A DNA stretch of 37,849 nt, taken from the NCBI GenBank assembly GCA_016179225.1, contig JACORV010000122.1, forward strand, positions 1 to 37,849, in the 5' to 3' direction. The position numbers and the translations under genes are program-made. The notes below the pieces were generated by a model. That model had not been told where the DNA came from, did no database searches, and worked only from the letters and a program-made list of their open reading frames with translations. Numbering within the stretch: the first letter of the stretch is position 1; each line of letters opens with the position of its first letter. This document shows positions 1 through 9,388 of the stretch, one piece after another. The stretch is from Gemmatimonadota bacterium. Lineage in GTDB: Bacteria > Gemmatimonadota > Gemmatimonadetes > Gemmatimonadales > JACORV01.

Positions 1-1
1 G

Positions 2-1078
2 TCGCACGTCACGGTGCCCCAGCTCAACGCTATGTACACGGGGGACCGCTCCCGTAAGGAGACGCTGGTCGAGTACGGCTTCCGGTTGCCGTCCGCGCTC
101 GACAACCGGCCGCTGCGGTACGAGGAGTTTCTCCGGCTCGCTCCGCGGGTGCTCTTCGTGTCGGCCACGCCGGGGCCGGAGGAGCTCCGGCTCTCGGGAG
201 GTGCCGTGGTCGAGCAGCTCGTCCGGCCCACCGGCCTCATCGACCCGGAGGCGGAGGTGCGGCCCGTCACGGGGCAGGTGGACGATCTTCTCAAGGAAAT
301 CCGCGCCAGGGAGAGGCGCGGCGAGCGCGTGCTGGTCACGACCCTCACTAAGCGGATGGCGGAGGACCTGACTGACTACCTGAGCCAGGTCGGCGTCCGG
401 GTGCGGTACATGCACTCCGACATCGACGCGATCGAGCGGATGGACATCATCCGTGGGTTGCGGCTCGGCGAGTTCGACGTGCTGGTGGGGATCAACCTCC
501 TGCGCGAGGGCCTCGACCTGCCGGAGGTCTCGCTGGTTGCGGTCCTCGACGCGGACCAGGAAGGCTTCCTCCGGTCGCGGACGTCGCTGATCCAAACGGT
601 GGGCCGGGCCGCGCGCAACGAGCACGGCCGGGCAATCCTGTACGCCGATCGCGTCACCGACTCGATGAAGGCGGCCATGGAGGAGATGGATCGCCGGCGC
701 GAGGTGCAGCGCCGCCACAACACCGAGCACGGGATCACGCCGCGGTCCATCGTGAAGTCGGTGGACGAAATCCGCTTCACGACGCGAGTGGCCGATGCGC
801 GTGAGGACCCGGTGCCGCGTGCCGAGCCGCTCGCGCTGGTGGCGAAGGCGGGCATCTCGTGGCCTGACGCCGACCCAGCCGAGCGTGCCGAGATGCTCAA
901 GCTCCTCGAGGACGAGATGCGCCGTGCGGCGGACGACCTCGACTTCGAGCTGGCGGCGCAGATCCGCGACCAGATCCTCGACCTTAAGGCAGCGGGCGGG
1001 GAAGTGCCGCCGCGCCCGCGGGCCAGCGGGCCAGCAGGCAGGGGTGGGGGTAAGCGTGGGCAGCGCGCGCGTCGATGA
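2..1078 (+). CDS. uvrB: UvrABC system protein B, C-terminal part (gene starts before the window)
   Basis: Open frame from base 2: [43 protein letters not shown]...[26 protein letters not shown], plus a UVR-like C-terminal domain. Confidence 0.95.
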   Translation, partial: SHVTVPQLNAMYTGDRSRKETLVEYGFRLPSALDNRPLRYEEFLRLAPRVLFVSATPGPEELRLSGGAVVEQLVRPTGLIDPEAEVRPVTGQVDDLLKEIRARERRGERVLVTTLTKRMAEDLTDYLSQVGVRVRYMHSDIDAIERMDIIRGLRLGEFDVLVGINLLREGLDLPEVSLVAVLDADQEGFLRSRTSLIQTVGRAARNEHGRAILYADRVTDSMKAAMEEMDRRREVQRRHNTEHGITPRSIVKSVDEIRFTTRVADAREDPVPRAEPLALVAKAGISWPDADPAERAEMLKLLEDEMRRAADDLDFELAAQIRDQILDLKAAGGEVPPRPRASGPAGRGGGKRGQRARR

Positions 1079-1472
1079 GGCGCAGCTCGCGGACTGGGGC
1101 GCCGAATTCGCGCGCCGTCTGACGGCGCCCGCAGTTGTCGGGATCAGCGGCGAGCTGGGTGCCGGCAAGACAACCCTGGTGCGCGCCATCGCGTCGGGCC
1201 TCGGCGTCGCCGAGCCGGTGACCAGCCCGACCTTCGCCCTCGTCCACCGCTATGCCGGCCGCGGCGTGACCGTCTATCACGTGGACGCCTACCGTCTGAA
1301 GCGGGCTGATGACACGGGCGACCTCGGCTTCGACGACATGCTGGGCGAGCCCGACGCGGTCGTGCTGATCGAGTGGCCCGAGCGCCTGGGTGCCGCGTCG
1401 CCCGGGCTGACGCACCGCGTCGCGCTCGCTCACACCGGCGAGGACGGCACGCGGCACATGGAGTGGTCGTGA
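1056..1472 (+). CDS. tsaE: tRNA threonylcarbamoyladenosine biosynthesis ATPase TsaE (GTG start overlapping uvrB end)
   Basis: [14 protein letters not shown] Walker [19 protein letters not shown] and VLIEWPERL motifs; followed by tsaB. Confidence 0.92.
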   Translation: MGSARVDEAQLADWGAEFARRLTAPAVVGISGELGAGKTTLVRAIASGLGVAEPVTSPTFALVHRYAGRGVTVYHVDAYRLKRADDTGDLGFDDMLGEPDAVVLIEWPERLGAASPGLTHRVALAHTGEDGTRHMEWS

Positions 1473-1481
1473 GCGCGCTGT

Positions 1482-1506
1482 CAGCCTTCAGCTTTCGGCC
1501 TTCAGC
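1482..1506 (+). repeat. GCCTTCAGC word array in the tsaE-tsaB gap
   Basis: GCCTTCAGC at 1484-1492 and 1498-1506, ending at the tsaB GTG start. Confidence 0.7.
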
Positions 1507-2151
1507 GTGACCCTCTACTTCGCCCTCGATACCGCGACGGATCGCCCGACCCTCGCCCTCGCCGCAAGCGGTGAGCGCGGCACGGACGTCACGCTGGGGA
1601 GCCGGCGCGACCTCTCGCGCCAGATCGAGCAGGTGACGGCGCGGATGCTCGCCGAGCGTGGCGCGCGCCCGGGCGACCTCGACGGCGTCGTGGTCGCGGA
1701 CGGCCCGGGCTCGTTCACCGGGCTTCGCATCGGCATCGCCTTCGGGAAGGGTCTCGCGCGCGCGCTCGGCGTCCCACTCTTCGCGGCGCCGTCGCTCCTC
1801 GGGGCGGCGCATGCCGCGGCGCCTCAGGGCGGGACAGTGCACGTTGCCTACGACGCGCTCCGCGGCGACGTCTATCGCGCCCTCTACCGTCTGCATGGCG
1901 AAGAGCCCCGCTCGATCGAAGTCCTGCTGGCGCCCGAGCTCGTCCCCGCCGACGCCCCGGCCCCCTTCGGCATCGAGCTGATTCGGGCCGATGGGAGCCA
2001 TGCGTCGGCCGCGGCGCTGCTCCGGCTCGTGCACGTGCCAAACGGCGCCGCCCCCCTCGCCGATCCGGCCGCGTGGGAGCCTTTCTACGGCCGGCCGGCG
2101 GAAGCGGAAGCGCGCTACCTTGCCCGACATGGCCCCCCCGCCGGTTGCTAG
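1507..2151 (+). CDS. tsaB: tRNA threonylcarbamoyladenosine biosynthesis protein TsaB
   Basis: FALDTATDRPTLAL..., VVADGPGSFTGLRIGIAFGKGLA motif; GTG start. Confidence 0.93.
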   Translation: MTLYFALDTATDRPTLALAASGERGTDVTLGSRRDLSRQIEQVTARMLAERGARPGDLDGVVVADGPGSFTGLRIGIAFGKGLARALGVPLFAAPSLLGAAHAAAPQGGTVHVAYDALRGDVYRALYRLHGEEPRSIEVLLAPELVPADAPAPFGIELIRADGSHASAAALLRLVHVPNGAAPLADPAAWEPFYGRPAEAEARYLARHGPPAGC

Positions 2152-2599
2152 GCAGCTGCGCGCGGACGATCTCTCCCGTGTCGCGGAGATCGAGGCGGGT
2201 GTCTTCTCGGACCCCTGGTCGAAACGCTCGTTCGAGGAGATGCTCGCACAGGATACCGTCCACGGGTTCGCCGTGGACGGCGAAGACGGACTGCTGATAG
2301 GGTACGGCGTCTGCTCGGTCGTCGCCGACGAAGGCGAAATCCTCAATCTCGCGGTCGAGCCGGGTGCGCGAGGGAGGGGTGTGGGCACAGCGCTCATCGC
2401 GGTGATGCTCGACTGGCTGCGGGCCCGTGGCTCCGGCCGGGTTTTCCTCGAGGTGCGCAGCTCGAACGAGGCGGCGATAGGGGTGTACCGCAAGGCGGGA
2501 TTTGTCCCGCTCGGGACACGGCGCAGCTACTATCGCCATCCCCGGGAGGACGCCCTCACCATGACCCTCGATTTGGCCTTCGGAGACGCGCGAAAATGA
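2129..2599 (+). CDS. rimI: Ribosomal-protein-alanine N-acetyltransferase RimI-like GNAT
   Basis: GNAT fold: DLSRVAEIEAGVFSDPWSKRSFEEML..., ILNLAVEPGARGRGVGTALI, FLEVRSSNEAAIGVYRKAGF; adjacent to tsaB. Confidence 0.87.
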   Translation: MAPPPVARQLRADDLSRVAEIEAGVFSDPWSKRSFEEMLAQDTVHGFAVDGEDGLLIGYGVCSVVADEGEILNLAVEPGARGRGVGTALIAVMLDWLRARGSGRVFLEVRSSNEAAIGVYRKAGFVPLGTRRSYYRHPREDALTMTLDLAFGDARK

Positions 2600-2620
2600 T
2601 GCGAACTGCCGTCGTTTTGG

Positions 2621-2649
2621 TTGACAAAACCCCTTGTGGCGCATATACT
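2621..2649 (+). promoter_or_regulatory. Sigma-70-like promoter for ssb (TTGACA-17 bp-TATACT)
   Basis: TTGACA at 2621-2626, TATACT at 2644-2649, 17-bp spacer; AT-rich patch in a GC-rich genome, about 45 bp upstream of the GTG start. Confidence 0.75.
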
Positions 2650-2693
2650 TCGCCCACGTCCGTGGTACCCGAGCAGATCGCGAGGAGGGGCAT

Positions 2694-3218
2694 GTGAGTC
2701 GGAGTCTCAACAAGGTGATGCTGATCGGGAACCTCGGGGCCGACCCGGAGGTCCGGAGCACCAGCAACGGCAGCCGGGTCGCGTCGTTTTCGCTCGCGAC
2801 CAGCCGCCAGTGGACGACCCAGAGCGGCGAGAAGCAGGAAAAGACCGAGTGGCACAAGATCGTGGTCTGGAACAACAAGGGCTCGAGTCTCGCCGACGTC
2901 GTCGAGAAGTACCTCAAGAAGGGCGACCGCGCGTACGTCGAGGGGCGGATCGAGTACCGCTCCTACGAGGACAAGGAAGGGCAGACGCGGTACGTCACCG
3001 AGATCAACGTGCGGGAGCTCGTGATGCTGTCCGGCCGCAGTGATGGCGGCGGGGGCGGCGCGGGTGGCACGGTCGGAGAGTCGGGGGGGCGGCGCGCGGC
3101 CGCCCCCACCGCCGCGACGGCGGGCAAGCGTGAGGCGAAGGGCAAAGACGGGTCGGCCGAATCCTTCGACGACTTCCCGGAGGCGCTCGATGAGGAGGAC
3201 GACGATCTGCCGTTCTAG
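2694..3218 (+). CDS. ssb: Single-stranded DNA-binding protein (GTG start)
   Basis: SRSLNKVMLIGNLGADPEVRSTSNGSRVASFSLATSRQW...EKTEWHKIVVW; acidic tail DEEDDDLPF; RBS GAGGAGGGG. Confidence 0.96.
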   Translation: MSRSLNKVMLIGNLGADPEVRSTSNGSRVASFSLATSRQWTTQSGEKQEKTEWHKIVVWNNKGSSLADVVEKYLKKGDRAYVEGRIEYRSYEDKEGQTRYVTEINVRELVMLSGRSDGGGGGAGGTVGESGGRRAAAPTAATAGKREAKGKDGSAESFDDFPEALDEEDDDLPF

Positions 3219-4377
3219 CGCATCGTTCCTGACCGCCGCGCTCCTCGCCGGTCTCGTGGCCGGAACCGCGGCGTCGCAGCAGCCCACCCAGCCTCAGGCC
3301 CAGCAACAGCCCCCTGCGGCGCCCGCCTTGGCGCCGCCGGCCACGCACGTGGTGCAGCCTGGCGAGACCTTGTGGTCGCTCGCGCAGCAGTTCTTCGGCG
3401 ACCCGCTGCTCTGGCCGGAGATCTACCGCCTCAACACGACGGTCATCGAGGATCCGCACTGGATCTACCCGGGCGAGGAGCTGAGTCTCGTGCCGACGGA
3501 GGAGCCGGCGGCTCCGGGCGTGCCGGTCGTACCGCAGAACGTCACGGTCTCGCCGACGGGCGACACAGTGCAGCCGACGCTGCCTCCGGCTCGCGCCATG
3601 GAGGCCCCGACCATCTTCTCGCCCACCTTGAGCGCTGGCACGGGCCCGAGGCCGGACGCGATCGAGATCGAGAACCGGCTGGCCTACCGCGCGGTTCGGG
3701 AGGGCGAGTACTACTCCGCAGGTTTCCTCACTGAGGGCCGTGCGCTGGCTGGGGGGCGCCTCCTCGGCAACGTCCAGACTTCGTCGATCCGGCGGCTCAC
3801 GTCCAGCACCACGGCGATGCTCTTCGCCGACGTGGCGGTGGAGCCGCCGCCGGGCGAGACCTTCGAGCGTGGCGACCTGCTGCTGGTCTACCGGATCGCG
3901 AGGCAGATCCGCGGTTACGGCGACGTCGTCCGACCAACCGGGTTACTCCGTGTCGCGGCGCCGGCCGGCGAGGGCGGCAACATTGCCGCCACGGTCGTCG
4001 CGGTGTACGGGCAGATCACGGATGGGCAGTCCGTTTTGAAGGTAGCGCCGTTCAGCTTCCGGTCGAGCGCCCGCGCCGCGGAGGTCGCCGACGGCGTCAC
4101 GGGCGAGGTCGTGGCGCTGCGCGACATTCGCGAAATCGTCGGGCTGCAGGACGTACTCTTCATCAACCGTGGCGCGGAGGACGGCGTGCGCCTCGGCGAC
4201 ATCTTCGCGCTCAGCGGTGCCGCGCGTGCCGGCGTCGGCGTGGTCGAGCAGGACCTGGGCAAAGCGCTGATCGTCAACACGCGCGAGCGCACCTCGACGG
4301 CCGTGATCGTCGAGATCACCCGACCCGACATCGAATCCGGCGCGGCGGCGAGACAGATTCGCCGGATGCCCTCCTGA
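3190..4377 (+). CDS. LysM-domain cell-envelope protein
   Basis: Signal-peptide-like N-terminus, then HVVQPGETLWSLAQQFFGDPLLWPEIYRLN (LysM). Start codon uncertain (overlaps ssb end by about 29 nt). Confidence 0.8.
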   Translation: MRRTTICRSSASFLTAALLAGLVAGTAASQQPTQPQAQQQPPAAPALAPPATHVVQPGETLWSLAQQFFGDPLLWPEIYRLNTTVIEDPHWIYPGEELSLVPTEEPAAPGVPVVPQNVTVSPTGDTVQPTLPPARAMEAPTIFSPTLSAGTGPRPDAIEIENRLAYRAVREGEYYSAGFLTEGRALAGGRLLGNVQTSSIRRLTSSTTAMLFADVAVEPPPGETFERGDLLLVYRIARQIRGYGDVVRPTGLLRVAAPAGEGGNIAATVVAVYGQITDGQSVLKVAPFSFRSSARAAEVADGVTGEVVALRDIREIVGLQDVLFINRGAEDGVRLGDIFALSGAARAGVGVVEQDLGKALIVNTRERTSTAVIVEITRPDIESGAAARQIRRMPS

Positions 4378-4390
4378 GCATCGGGCGGGC

Positions 4391-4425
4391 GGCGGCTGGC
4401 GCGCGCCAGGCGCGCGCCAGCCGCC
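4391..4425. terminator. Perfect 15-bp GC hairpin between the LysM gene and the epimerase (possible terminator, no T-run)
   Basis: GGCGGCTGGCGCGCG (4391-4405) / CGCGCGCCAGCCGCC (4411-4425), 5-nt loop. Confidence 0.5.
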
Positions 4426-4495
4426 CCGAGCGGTCCGCCTCGCTCGTAACGCCACGTCGTTCACCACCATTGCTTCCCGCGAAAGTACCGCCAGG

Positions 4496-5446
4496 GTGAG
4501 ACGCCGCGTGCTCGTGACCGGTGGAGCCGGTTTCATCGGCTCCCACGTCGCCGACGCGTTCCTTGCCGCCGGCTGGGATGTGACCATCATCGACAACCTC
4601 TCGCGGGGGCGACCCGAGAACCTGCCGCGCGCGGCGGAGTTCCGCTGCCTGGACATCGGGTCGGAGGAGGCGCGCGACCTGGTGGCCAAGGGCGGCTTCG
4701 AGGTGATCGCGCACCTCGCCGCGCAGGTGGACGTCCGGGTCTCGGTCGCCGACCCGCTCCTCGATGCCGAGGAGAACATCCTGGCGCTGCTGAACATCCT
4801 CGAGGGGGCGCGGCACGGCGGCGTCCGGCGCCTGGTCTTCTCGTCGTCGGGAGGTGTGGTGTACGGGGAGCGCCCGCCGCCGCACCTTGAAACCGCGCCC
4901 AAGCTGCCGATCTCGCCGTACGGGGTGACGAAGCTCGCGGCCGAGTACTATCTGGCCTGCTTCCGGCAGCTGTACGGCATCGACACGGTGGCGCTGCGAT
5001 ACAGCAACGTGTACGGGCCGCGGCAGGATCCGCACGGCGAGGCGGGCGTGGTAGCGATCTTCGGCAGCCGGCTGCGGGACCGCCGCGCCATTACCATCTA
5101 CGGCGACGGCGAGCAGACGAGGGACTACGTGTACTGCGGCGACGTCGCGCGCGCCAACCTGCTGGCGGCGGACGTCGTGCTCCCCGAGCCGGACGGCACG
5201 CTGGACGGGCCCGCCTTCAACGTCGGCACGGGCGTGCAGACGTCGGTGAACGCTCTGGCGCGCGCGATGATCACCGCCTCGGGCATGGACGTCCCGGTCG
5301 AGCACGAGCCGGAGCGGCGCGGCGAGCTGCGCGCCAACGCGCTGGTGATCGACAAGGCGGCGCGCGTACTCGGGTGGCGACCCGAGGTCTCGTTGCACGA
5401 CGGGCTCCGCGCCACGTACGAGTGGATCGTCAAGGGGTCGGACTGA
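4496..5446 (+). CDS. NAD-dependent epimerase/dehydratase (UDP-glucose 4-epimerase-like SDR)
   Basis: VLVTGGAGFIGSHVADAF, VIDNLSRG-like IIDNLSRG, HLAAQVDVRVSV, SPYGVTKLAAEYY, RDYVYCGDVA. Confidence 0.92.
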   Translation: MRRRVLVTGGAGFIGSHVADAFLAAGWDVTIIDNLSRGRPENLPRAAEFRCLDIGSEEARDLVAKGGFEVIAHLAAQVDVRVSVADPLLDAEENILALLNILEGARHGGVRRLVFSSSGGVVYGERPPPHLETAPKLPISPYGVTKLAAEYYLACFRQLYGIDTVALRYSNVYGPRQDPHGEAGVVAIFGSRLRDRRAITIYGDGEQTRDYVYCGDVARANLLAADVVLPEPDGTLDGPAFNVGTGVQTSVNALARAMITASGMDVPVEHEPERRGELRANALVIDKAARVLGWRPEVSLHDGLRATYEWIVKGSD

Positions 5447-6150
5447 TGCAGGTGGCCGGCGCGGTCCCGACATCGTCGTGGGAGCTGGTCGTCACGTCGG
5501 GCGTCGAGACCAAGTTCGTCCTCGCGGTGCTGGCCCTCTTCTCCGCGCTCTCCTGGTTCCTGATCTTCGCCAAGCTGTGGCAGTTCCGGCGCATCCGTCA
5601 CGCCGGCGACACCTTCTTCGGCGCGGTCGCCCACGCCAGCCGCCTGGCCGACGCCCAGCATTCCGTGGGTGCGCTCGCCCCCTCACCCTACACGCGCCTC
5701 TTCAAGGAGGGGACGGGGTTCTTTTCGGAGCTGGTGCCGGGCGGCCTCGCCGCCGAGCCCGAAGCGGGCGGGGCGCTCACTCCCACGCAGCTCGAGGCGC
5801 TCCGCATGGTGCTCGAGACCCAGGTGGACGCGGAACACGACCAGCTGGGCCGGTTCATTCCGTGGCTCGCGACGCTGGGCTCGGTGAGCCCACTCCTCGG
5901 CCTCCTTGGCACGGTGCTGGGCGTGATGGACGCTTTTATCGGGATCGCCGTCGGCGGGGCGGGGAACATTTCCGCGGTGGCGCCGGGTGTTGCGGAAGCC
6001 CTCGTGACGACCGTGGCGGGGCTCGCCGTGGCCATCCCGTCGGTGATCGCCTTCAACATCTTCACCGCCCGCCAGAACTTCGTGGCCGCCGAGTTGGAGG
6101 GGTTTGCCCGGGAGCTGATCGTTACGTTGGCGCGCGAGGGGCGTCTCTGA
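5446..6150 (+). CDS. tolQ: MotA/TolQ/ExbB proton channel family protein, TolQ
   Basis: Three TM segments, GLLGTVLGVMDAFIGIA, EALVTTVAGLAVAIPSVIAFN; ATGA overlap with the upstream gene; first of a Tol-Pal cluster. Confidence 0.92.
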   Translation: MQVAGAVPTSSWELVVTSGVETKFVLAVLALFSALSWFLIFAKLWQFRRIRHAGDTFFGAVAHASRLADAQHSVGALAPSPYTRLFKEGTGFFSELVPGGLAAEPEAGGALTPTQLEALRMVLETQVDAEHDQLGRFIPWLATLGSVSPLLGLLGTVLGVMDAFIGIAVGGAGNISAVAPGVAEALVTTVAGLAVAIPSVIAFNIFTARQNFVAAELEGFARELIVTLAREGRL

Positions 6151-6151
6151 G

Positions 6152-6568
6152 ATGCGACGCCCGCGCCGCCGGACCCGCGCCGGGCTGAACGCCGACATCA
6201 ACGTGACGTCGCTGGTCGACGTGGCATTCGTGCTCCTTATCATCTTTATGATCACCGCCCCAATCATGCAGGGCGGCGTCGAGGTGCGGCTGCCGCGCGC
6301 CGAGGCGCGCCCGCTCGAGTCGCGGCAAGGAATGGTTGTGACGATCGACCGACGCGGCCGGATCTACGTGGACGACTCGCCGCTCTCGTACGCCGACTTC
6401 CGCGCCACGTTTCGGGCGCTGGTAGGCCGGCGCCGGCCCTCGGGGATCTACCTTCGCGCGGATCGCGGCGTTCCCTACGGCGAGGTTGCGCGCGTGCTGG
6501 CCGTCATCCGCACCGCGGGCGTGCCGAACGTGGGCCTGGTGACCGAGGCCGAGGACGTGGTGCGGTGA
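6152..6568 (+). CDS. tolR: Biopolymer transporter ExbD/TolR
   Basis: LNADINVTSLVDVAFVLLIIFMITAPIMQGGVEVRLPRA. Confidence 0.92.
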   Translation: MRRPRRRTRAGLNADINVTSLVDVAFVLLIIFMITAPIMQGGVEVRLPRAEARPLESRQGMVVTIDRRGRIYVDDSPLSYADFRATFRALVGRRRPSGIYLRADRGVPYGEVARVLAVIRTAGVPNVGLVTEAEDVVR

Positions 6569-7335
6569 GAGGGCTCCGCGGACGCGCGACGGCCGAGGGG
6601 GTGCGCGGAGCCGGCATTGCGGGCTCGTTGGCCCTGCACGCCCTGGCGCTGGCGACCTTGCTCATGGCGGGGGCGACGAAGACCCGTCCCCCGCTGCTCA
6701 CGTCCTACCGCGTGGATCTGATCGCGGCGCCCGCCCCCGCTGCTCCGCCCGTGGCGAGCACGCCGGCGGCGCCGGTGCCCGAGCCGTCGCGGCCCGCTGC
6801 CGCGCCGGCGGCGACTCGCACTCCACCGGCGCCGGTCGCCCCTCCGCGCAGCGCTGTACCGGCGGCGGCCCCAGCGCCAAGGCCCGCCGCCGCGCCGCCG
6901 CAACCTCAGGCGGCGGCCAGTCGGACGCCCGCCGCGCCCCCCTCGGCCGCGTCGAGTGCGGCCGCCCCCAGCTCGCCGCTGGCGCCCGGCGCGGCGCCGG
7001 GGGTCGGCGCGGACCCCGCCACCGTACGCACGGAGGGAGTCGAATTTCCGTTTCCGGGGTATCTCCGGAATCTCGTGGCCCAGGTCTACCGGCGCTGGCG
7101 GCCGCCCTCGACCAACGCGGCGCTCCAGGCGGAAGTCTTCTTCTTCGTGCATCGTGACGGCTCGGTGACGGGACTGCAGTTCATCAGCCGGTCGGGGTCG
7201 TTCGCGTTCGACCTCGAGGCGCAAGGCGCGGTCGAGGCCGCGACGCGTGCGGCCGCCTTCGGACCGCTTCCGGACGGCTATGCCGCGGACGTGCTGCCGG
7301 TTTCCTTCTTCTTTAGCCCCGGCAAGGTGCGGTGA
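6565..7335 (+). CDS. TonB/TolA C-terminal domain energy transducer
   Basis: N-terminal TM, long Ala/Pro linker, C-terminal YLRNLVAQVYRRWRPP...EVFFFVHRDGSVTGLQFISRSGS; position between tolR and tolB. Confidence 0.82.
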   Translation: MRGLRGRATAEGVRGAGIAGSLALHALALATLLMAGATKTRPPLLTSYRVDLIAAPAPAAPPVASTPAAPVPEPSRPAAAPAATRTPPAPVAPPRSAVPAAAPAPRPAAAPPQPQAAASRTPAAPPSAASSAAAPSSPLAPGAAPGVGADPATVRTEGVEFPFPGYLRNLVAQVYRRWRPPSTNAALQAEVFFFVHRDGSVTGLQFISRSGSFAFDLEAQGAVEAATRAAAFGPLPDGYAADVLPVSFFFSPGKVR

Positions 7336-8657
7336 GTAGTCGGTGCGTGGTGCGTGGTGCGTGGGACGTCGCGCGCGTCGCCCTCGTCGCGCTGCTGGCG
7401 TGGCCCTCCGTCGTCGGGGCGCAGGACACCGTGCGAGTCGAGAGCGGCGTGCGGATCGGTATCACGTACACGCCGGGGAGCCGACCCGGCATCGCCGTCG
7501 TCGCCCCCGCCGCCGCCGTCTTCGACAGCGTGCGCGCGATGGTGGCGCGCGACCTCGATTACTCGGACCGCTTCGAGGTCGTGGAGCGACTGCCCGATAC
7601 CGCGGCGCTGCGGCTCGGCGCGGTACGGGCCGCGACCTATGTCGTGATGGTGGACACGGCGGGGACCGGCGCGTCGGCGGTCGCGCTGCGCCTGATTGAG
7701 GTCGCGACCAATCGGTCGCTGATGCGGCGGCAGCTGCCGCTCCAGGCTGTCGGCACCACCGCGTGGCGCGGCGCGGTACATGCGGCGTCGGACGAGATCG
7801 TGCGCGCTGCCATGGGAACGCCCGGTATCGCCGCGACATCGCTGCTGTTCGTGCAGGGCGGCCGGCTGATGCGCATCGACGCGGACGGCGCCAATGGGAC
7901 CGTAGTCCGGTCGGCTGGGCGGCCGGCGCTTTCACCGGCTTGGTCGCCGGACGGGCGGTGGATCGCGTACACGGCGTTCGTGCGCAGCGGCCAGCCCATC
8001 GTCCTCCAGGAGTTGGCCACGGGGCGGCGCGCGGTGGTGCCGACGACCGAGTATGGGCTCAACATCACCCCTGAGTTCTCGCCCGACGGCCGGCGGCTGG
8101 CGTTCGCGCACGGCACCGAGGCTGGCACGGACGTGTATGTTTACGACGTGGAGCGGGGCTGCTGCGTGCAGCGCCTCACCGCCGGCCGGTTCTCGGACAA
8201 CCTGTCGCCCACGTGGAGCCCGGATGGACAGCGGCTGGCGTTCATCAGCAGTCGGGCGCGCTCGCCGCAGTTGTACGTCATGGCGGCGGACGGCACGGGC
8301 CAGGAGGTCCTCGGGCGCTTCGACTTCGGCGCCACGGGACCGACGGCCGGACCGGCGTGGTCACCGGACGGGCAGGCGATCGCGTTCCAGCGTGACGTGG
8401 ACGGCACCCCGCAAGTCTTCGTTCTGGACCTGGCGACGCGGGCAGTACGGCAGATCACCGGGAGCGGCCGGAACGAGGATCCGACGTGGGCGCCGGACGG
8501 GCGCCACCTGGCATTCGCCTCCACGCGCGGCGGCGCGCGCGACCTGTGGGTCGTGGACCTGGAGACGGGTCGGCTGCGCCAGCTGACCTCCGGCGGCGGG
8601 GCGCGCCTTCCGGCCTGGTCGCCGCGACTTTCACTGAGTGAGGAACACCGGGAATGA
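7332..8657 (+). CDS. tolB: Tol-Pal system beta-propeller protein TolB
   Basis: Repeated PAWSPDGRWIAY / SPTWSPDGQRLAF / GPAWSPDGQAIAF / DPTWAPDGRHLAF WD40-like PD40 repeats. Confidence 0.94.
   Translation: MSSRCVVRGAWDVARVALVALLAWPSVVGAQDTVRVESGVRIGITYTPGSRPGIAVVAPAAAVFDSVRAMVARDLDYSDRFEVVERLPDTAALRLGAVRAATYVVMVDTAGTGASAVALRLIEVATNRSLMRRQLPLQAVGTTAWRGAVHAASDEIVRAAMGTPGIAATSLLFVQGGRLMRIDADGANGTVVRSAGRPALSPAWSPDGRWIAYTAFVRSGQPIVLQELATGRRAVVPTTEYGLNITPEFSPDGRRLAFAHGTEAGTDVYVYDVERGCCVQRLTAGRFSDNLSPTWSPDGQRLAFISSRARSPQLYVMAADGTGQEVLGRFDFGATGPTAGPAWSPDGQAIAFQRDVDGTPQVFVLDLATRAVRQITGSGRNEDPTWAPDGRHLAFASTRGGARDLWVVDLETGRLRQLTSGGGARLPAWSPRLSLSEEHRE
7342..7364 (+). repeat. Heptamer array (GGTGCGT)x3 within the tolB 5' coding end
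   Basis: GGTGCGTGGTGCGTGGTGCGTGG immediately after the tolB GTG start; 21 nt, so frame-neutral. Confidence 0.9.
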
Positions 8658-9388
8658 CCCTTACGTGGTTGCATGATCGCTTTTCCTCGGCGCGTTGGCG
8701 CCTTGGCCCCTGCACCTTGGCGCCTTGGCTCCTTGGCGTCTGCACCCTGGTTCTCGTCGGGTGCGGCGGCAACCCGCCGCCCGCGACGCCGCCGGCGCCG
8801 CTCGCGACGGACTCGCTCCGCGCGCAGCAGGTCGCGGACTCGGTGGCCGCGGCGGCTCGGCGCGACTCCGTCCTCGCGGCCGCGCGCCGGGATTCAGCCG
8901 TCGCACGGTCGCGGGCCGACTCGATCGTGCGCGCCGAGCGCGAGCGTGCGCGGGCGGACTCGGTGCGCGCCGAGGTCCTGCGCGACGCGGCAGAGGGGAC
9001 GGCCCCCGATTCCGTGCCGTCGGGCCTCGATGCGGCGCGCGCCGCTGCCCTCGCTCGCCCGATCCACTTCGACCTGGACCGCGCGGACCTCACCGCGGAG
9101 GCGACACCGCTGCTCGACGAGAAGCTAGCGATCCTGCGCGCCAACCCGTGGCTCGAGATCCAGATCGAAGGCCACTGCGACGAGCGCGGGCCCGACGAGT
9201 ACAACCTCGCGCTGGGCAATCGCCGCGCGGCGGCGGCCAAGCGCTACCTCGTCGAGCACGGGGTCGCCGAAGTCCGGATCGCCATCATCTCCTACGGCGA
9301 GGAGCGGCCGGTGGACCCGGAGCATACCGAGGACGCCTGGGCGAAGAACCGCCGCGCCGAGTTCGTGGTGACACGAGGAGGGCGGTAG
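8654..9388 (+). CDS. pal: Peptidoglycan-associated lipoprotein Pal (OmpA/MotB domain)
   Basis: Lipobox LVLVGC, IHFDLDRADLTAEATPLLDEKLAIL..., IEGHCDERGPDEYNLALGNRRAAAAKRYL. Confidence 0.94.
   Translation: MTLTWLHDRFSSARWRLGPCTLAPWLLGVCTLVLVGCGGNPPPATPPAPLATDSLRAQQVADSVAAAARRDSVLAAARRDSAVARSRADSIVRAERERARADSVRAEVLRDAAEGTAPDSVPSGLDAARAAALARPIHFDLDRADLTAEATPLLDEKLAILRANPWLEIQIEGHCDERGPDEYNLALGNRRAAAAKRYLVEHGVAEVRIAIISYGEERPVDPEHTEDAWAKNRRAEFVVTRGGR
8693..8750 (+). repeat. CTTGGCGCC word array within the pal signal-peptide coding region
   Basis: CGTTGGCGCCTTGGCCCCTGCACCTTGGCGCCTTGGCTCCTTGGCGTCTGCACCCTGG. Confidence 0.85.
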
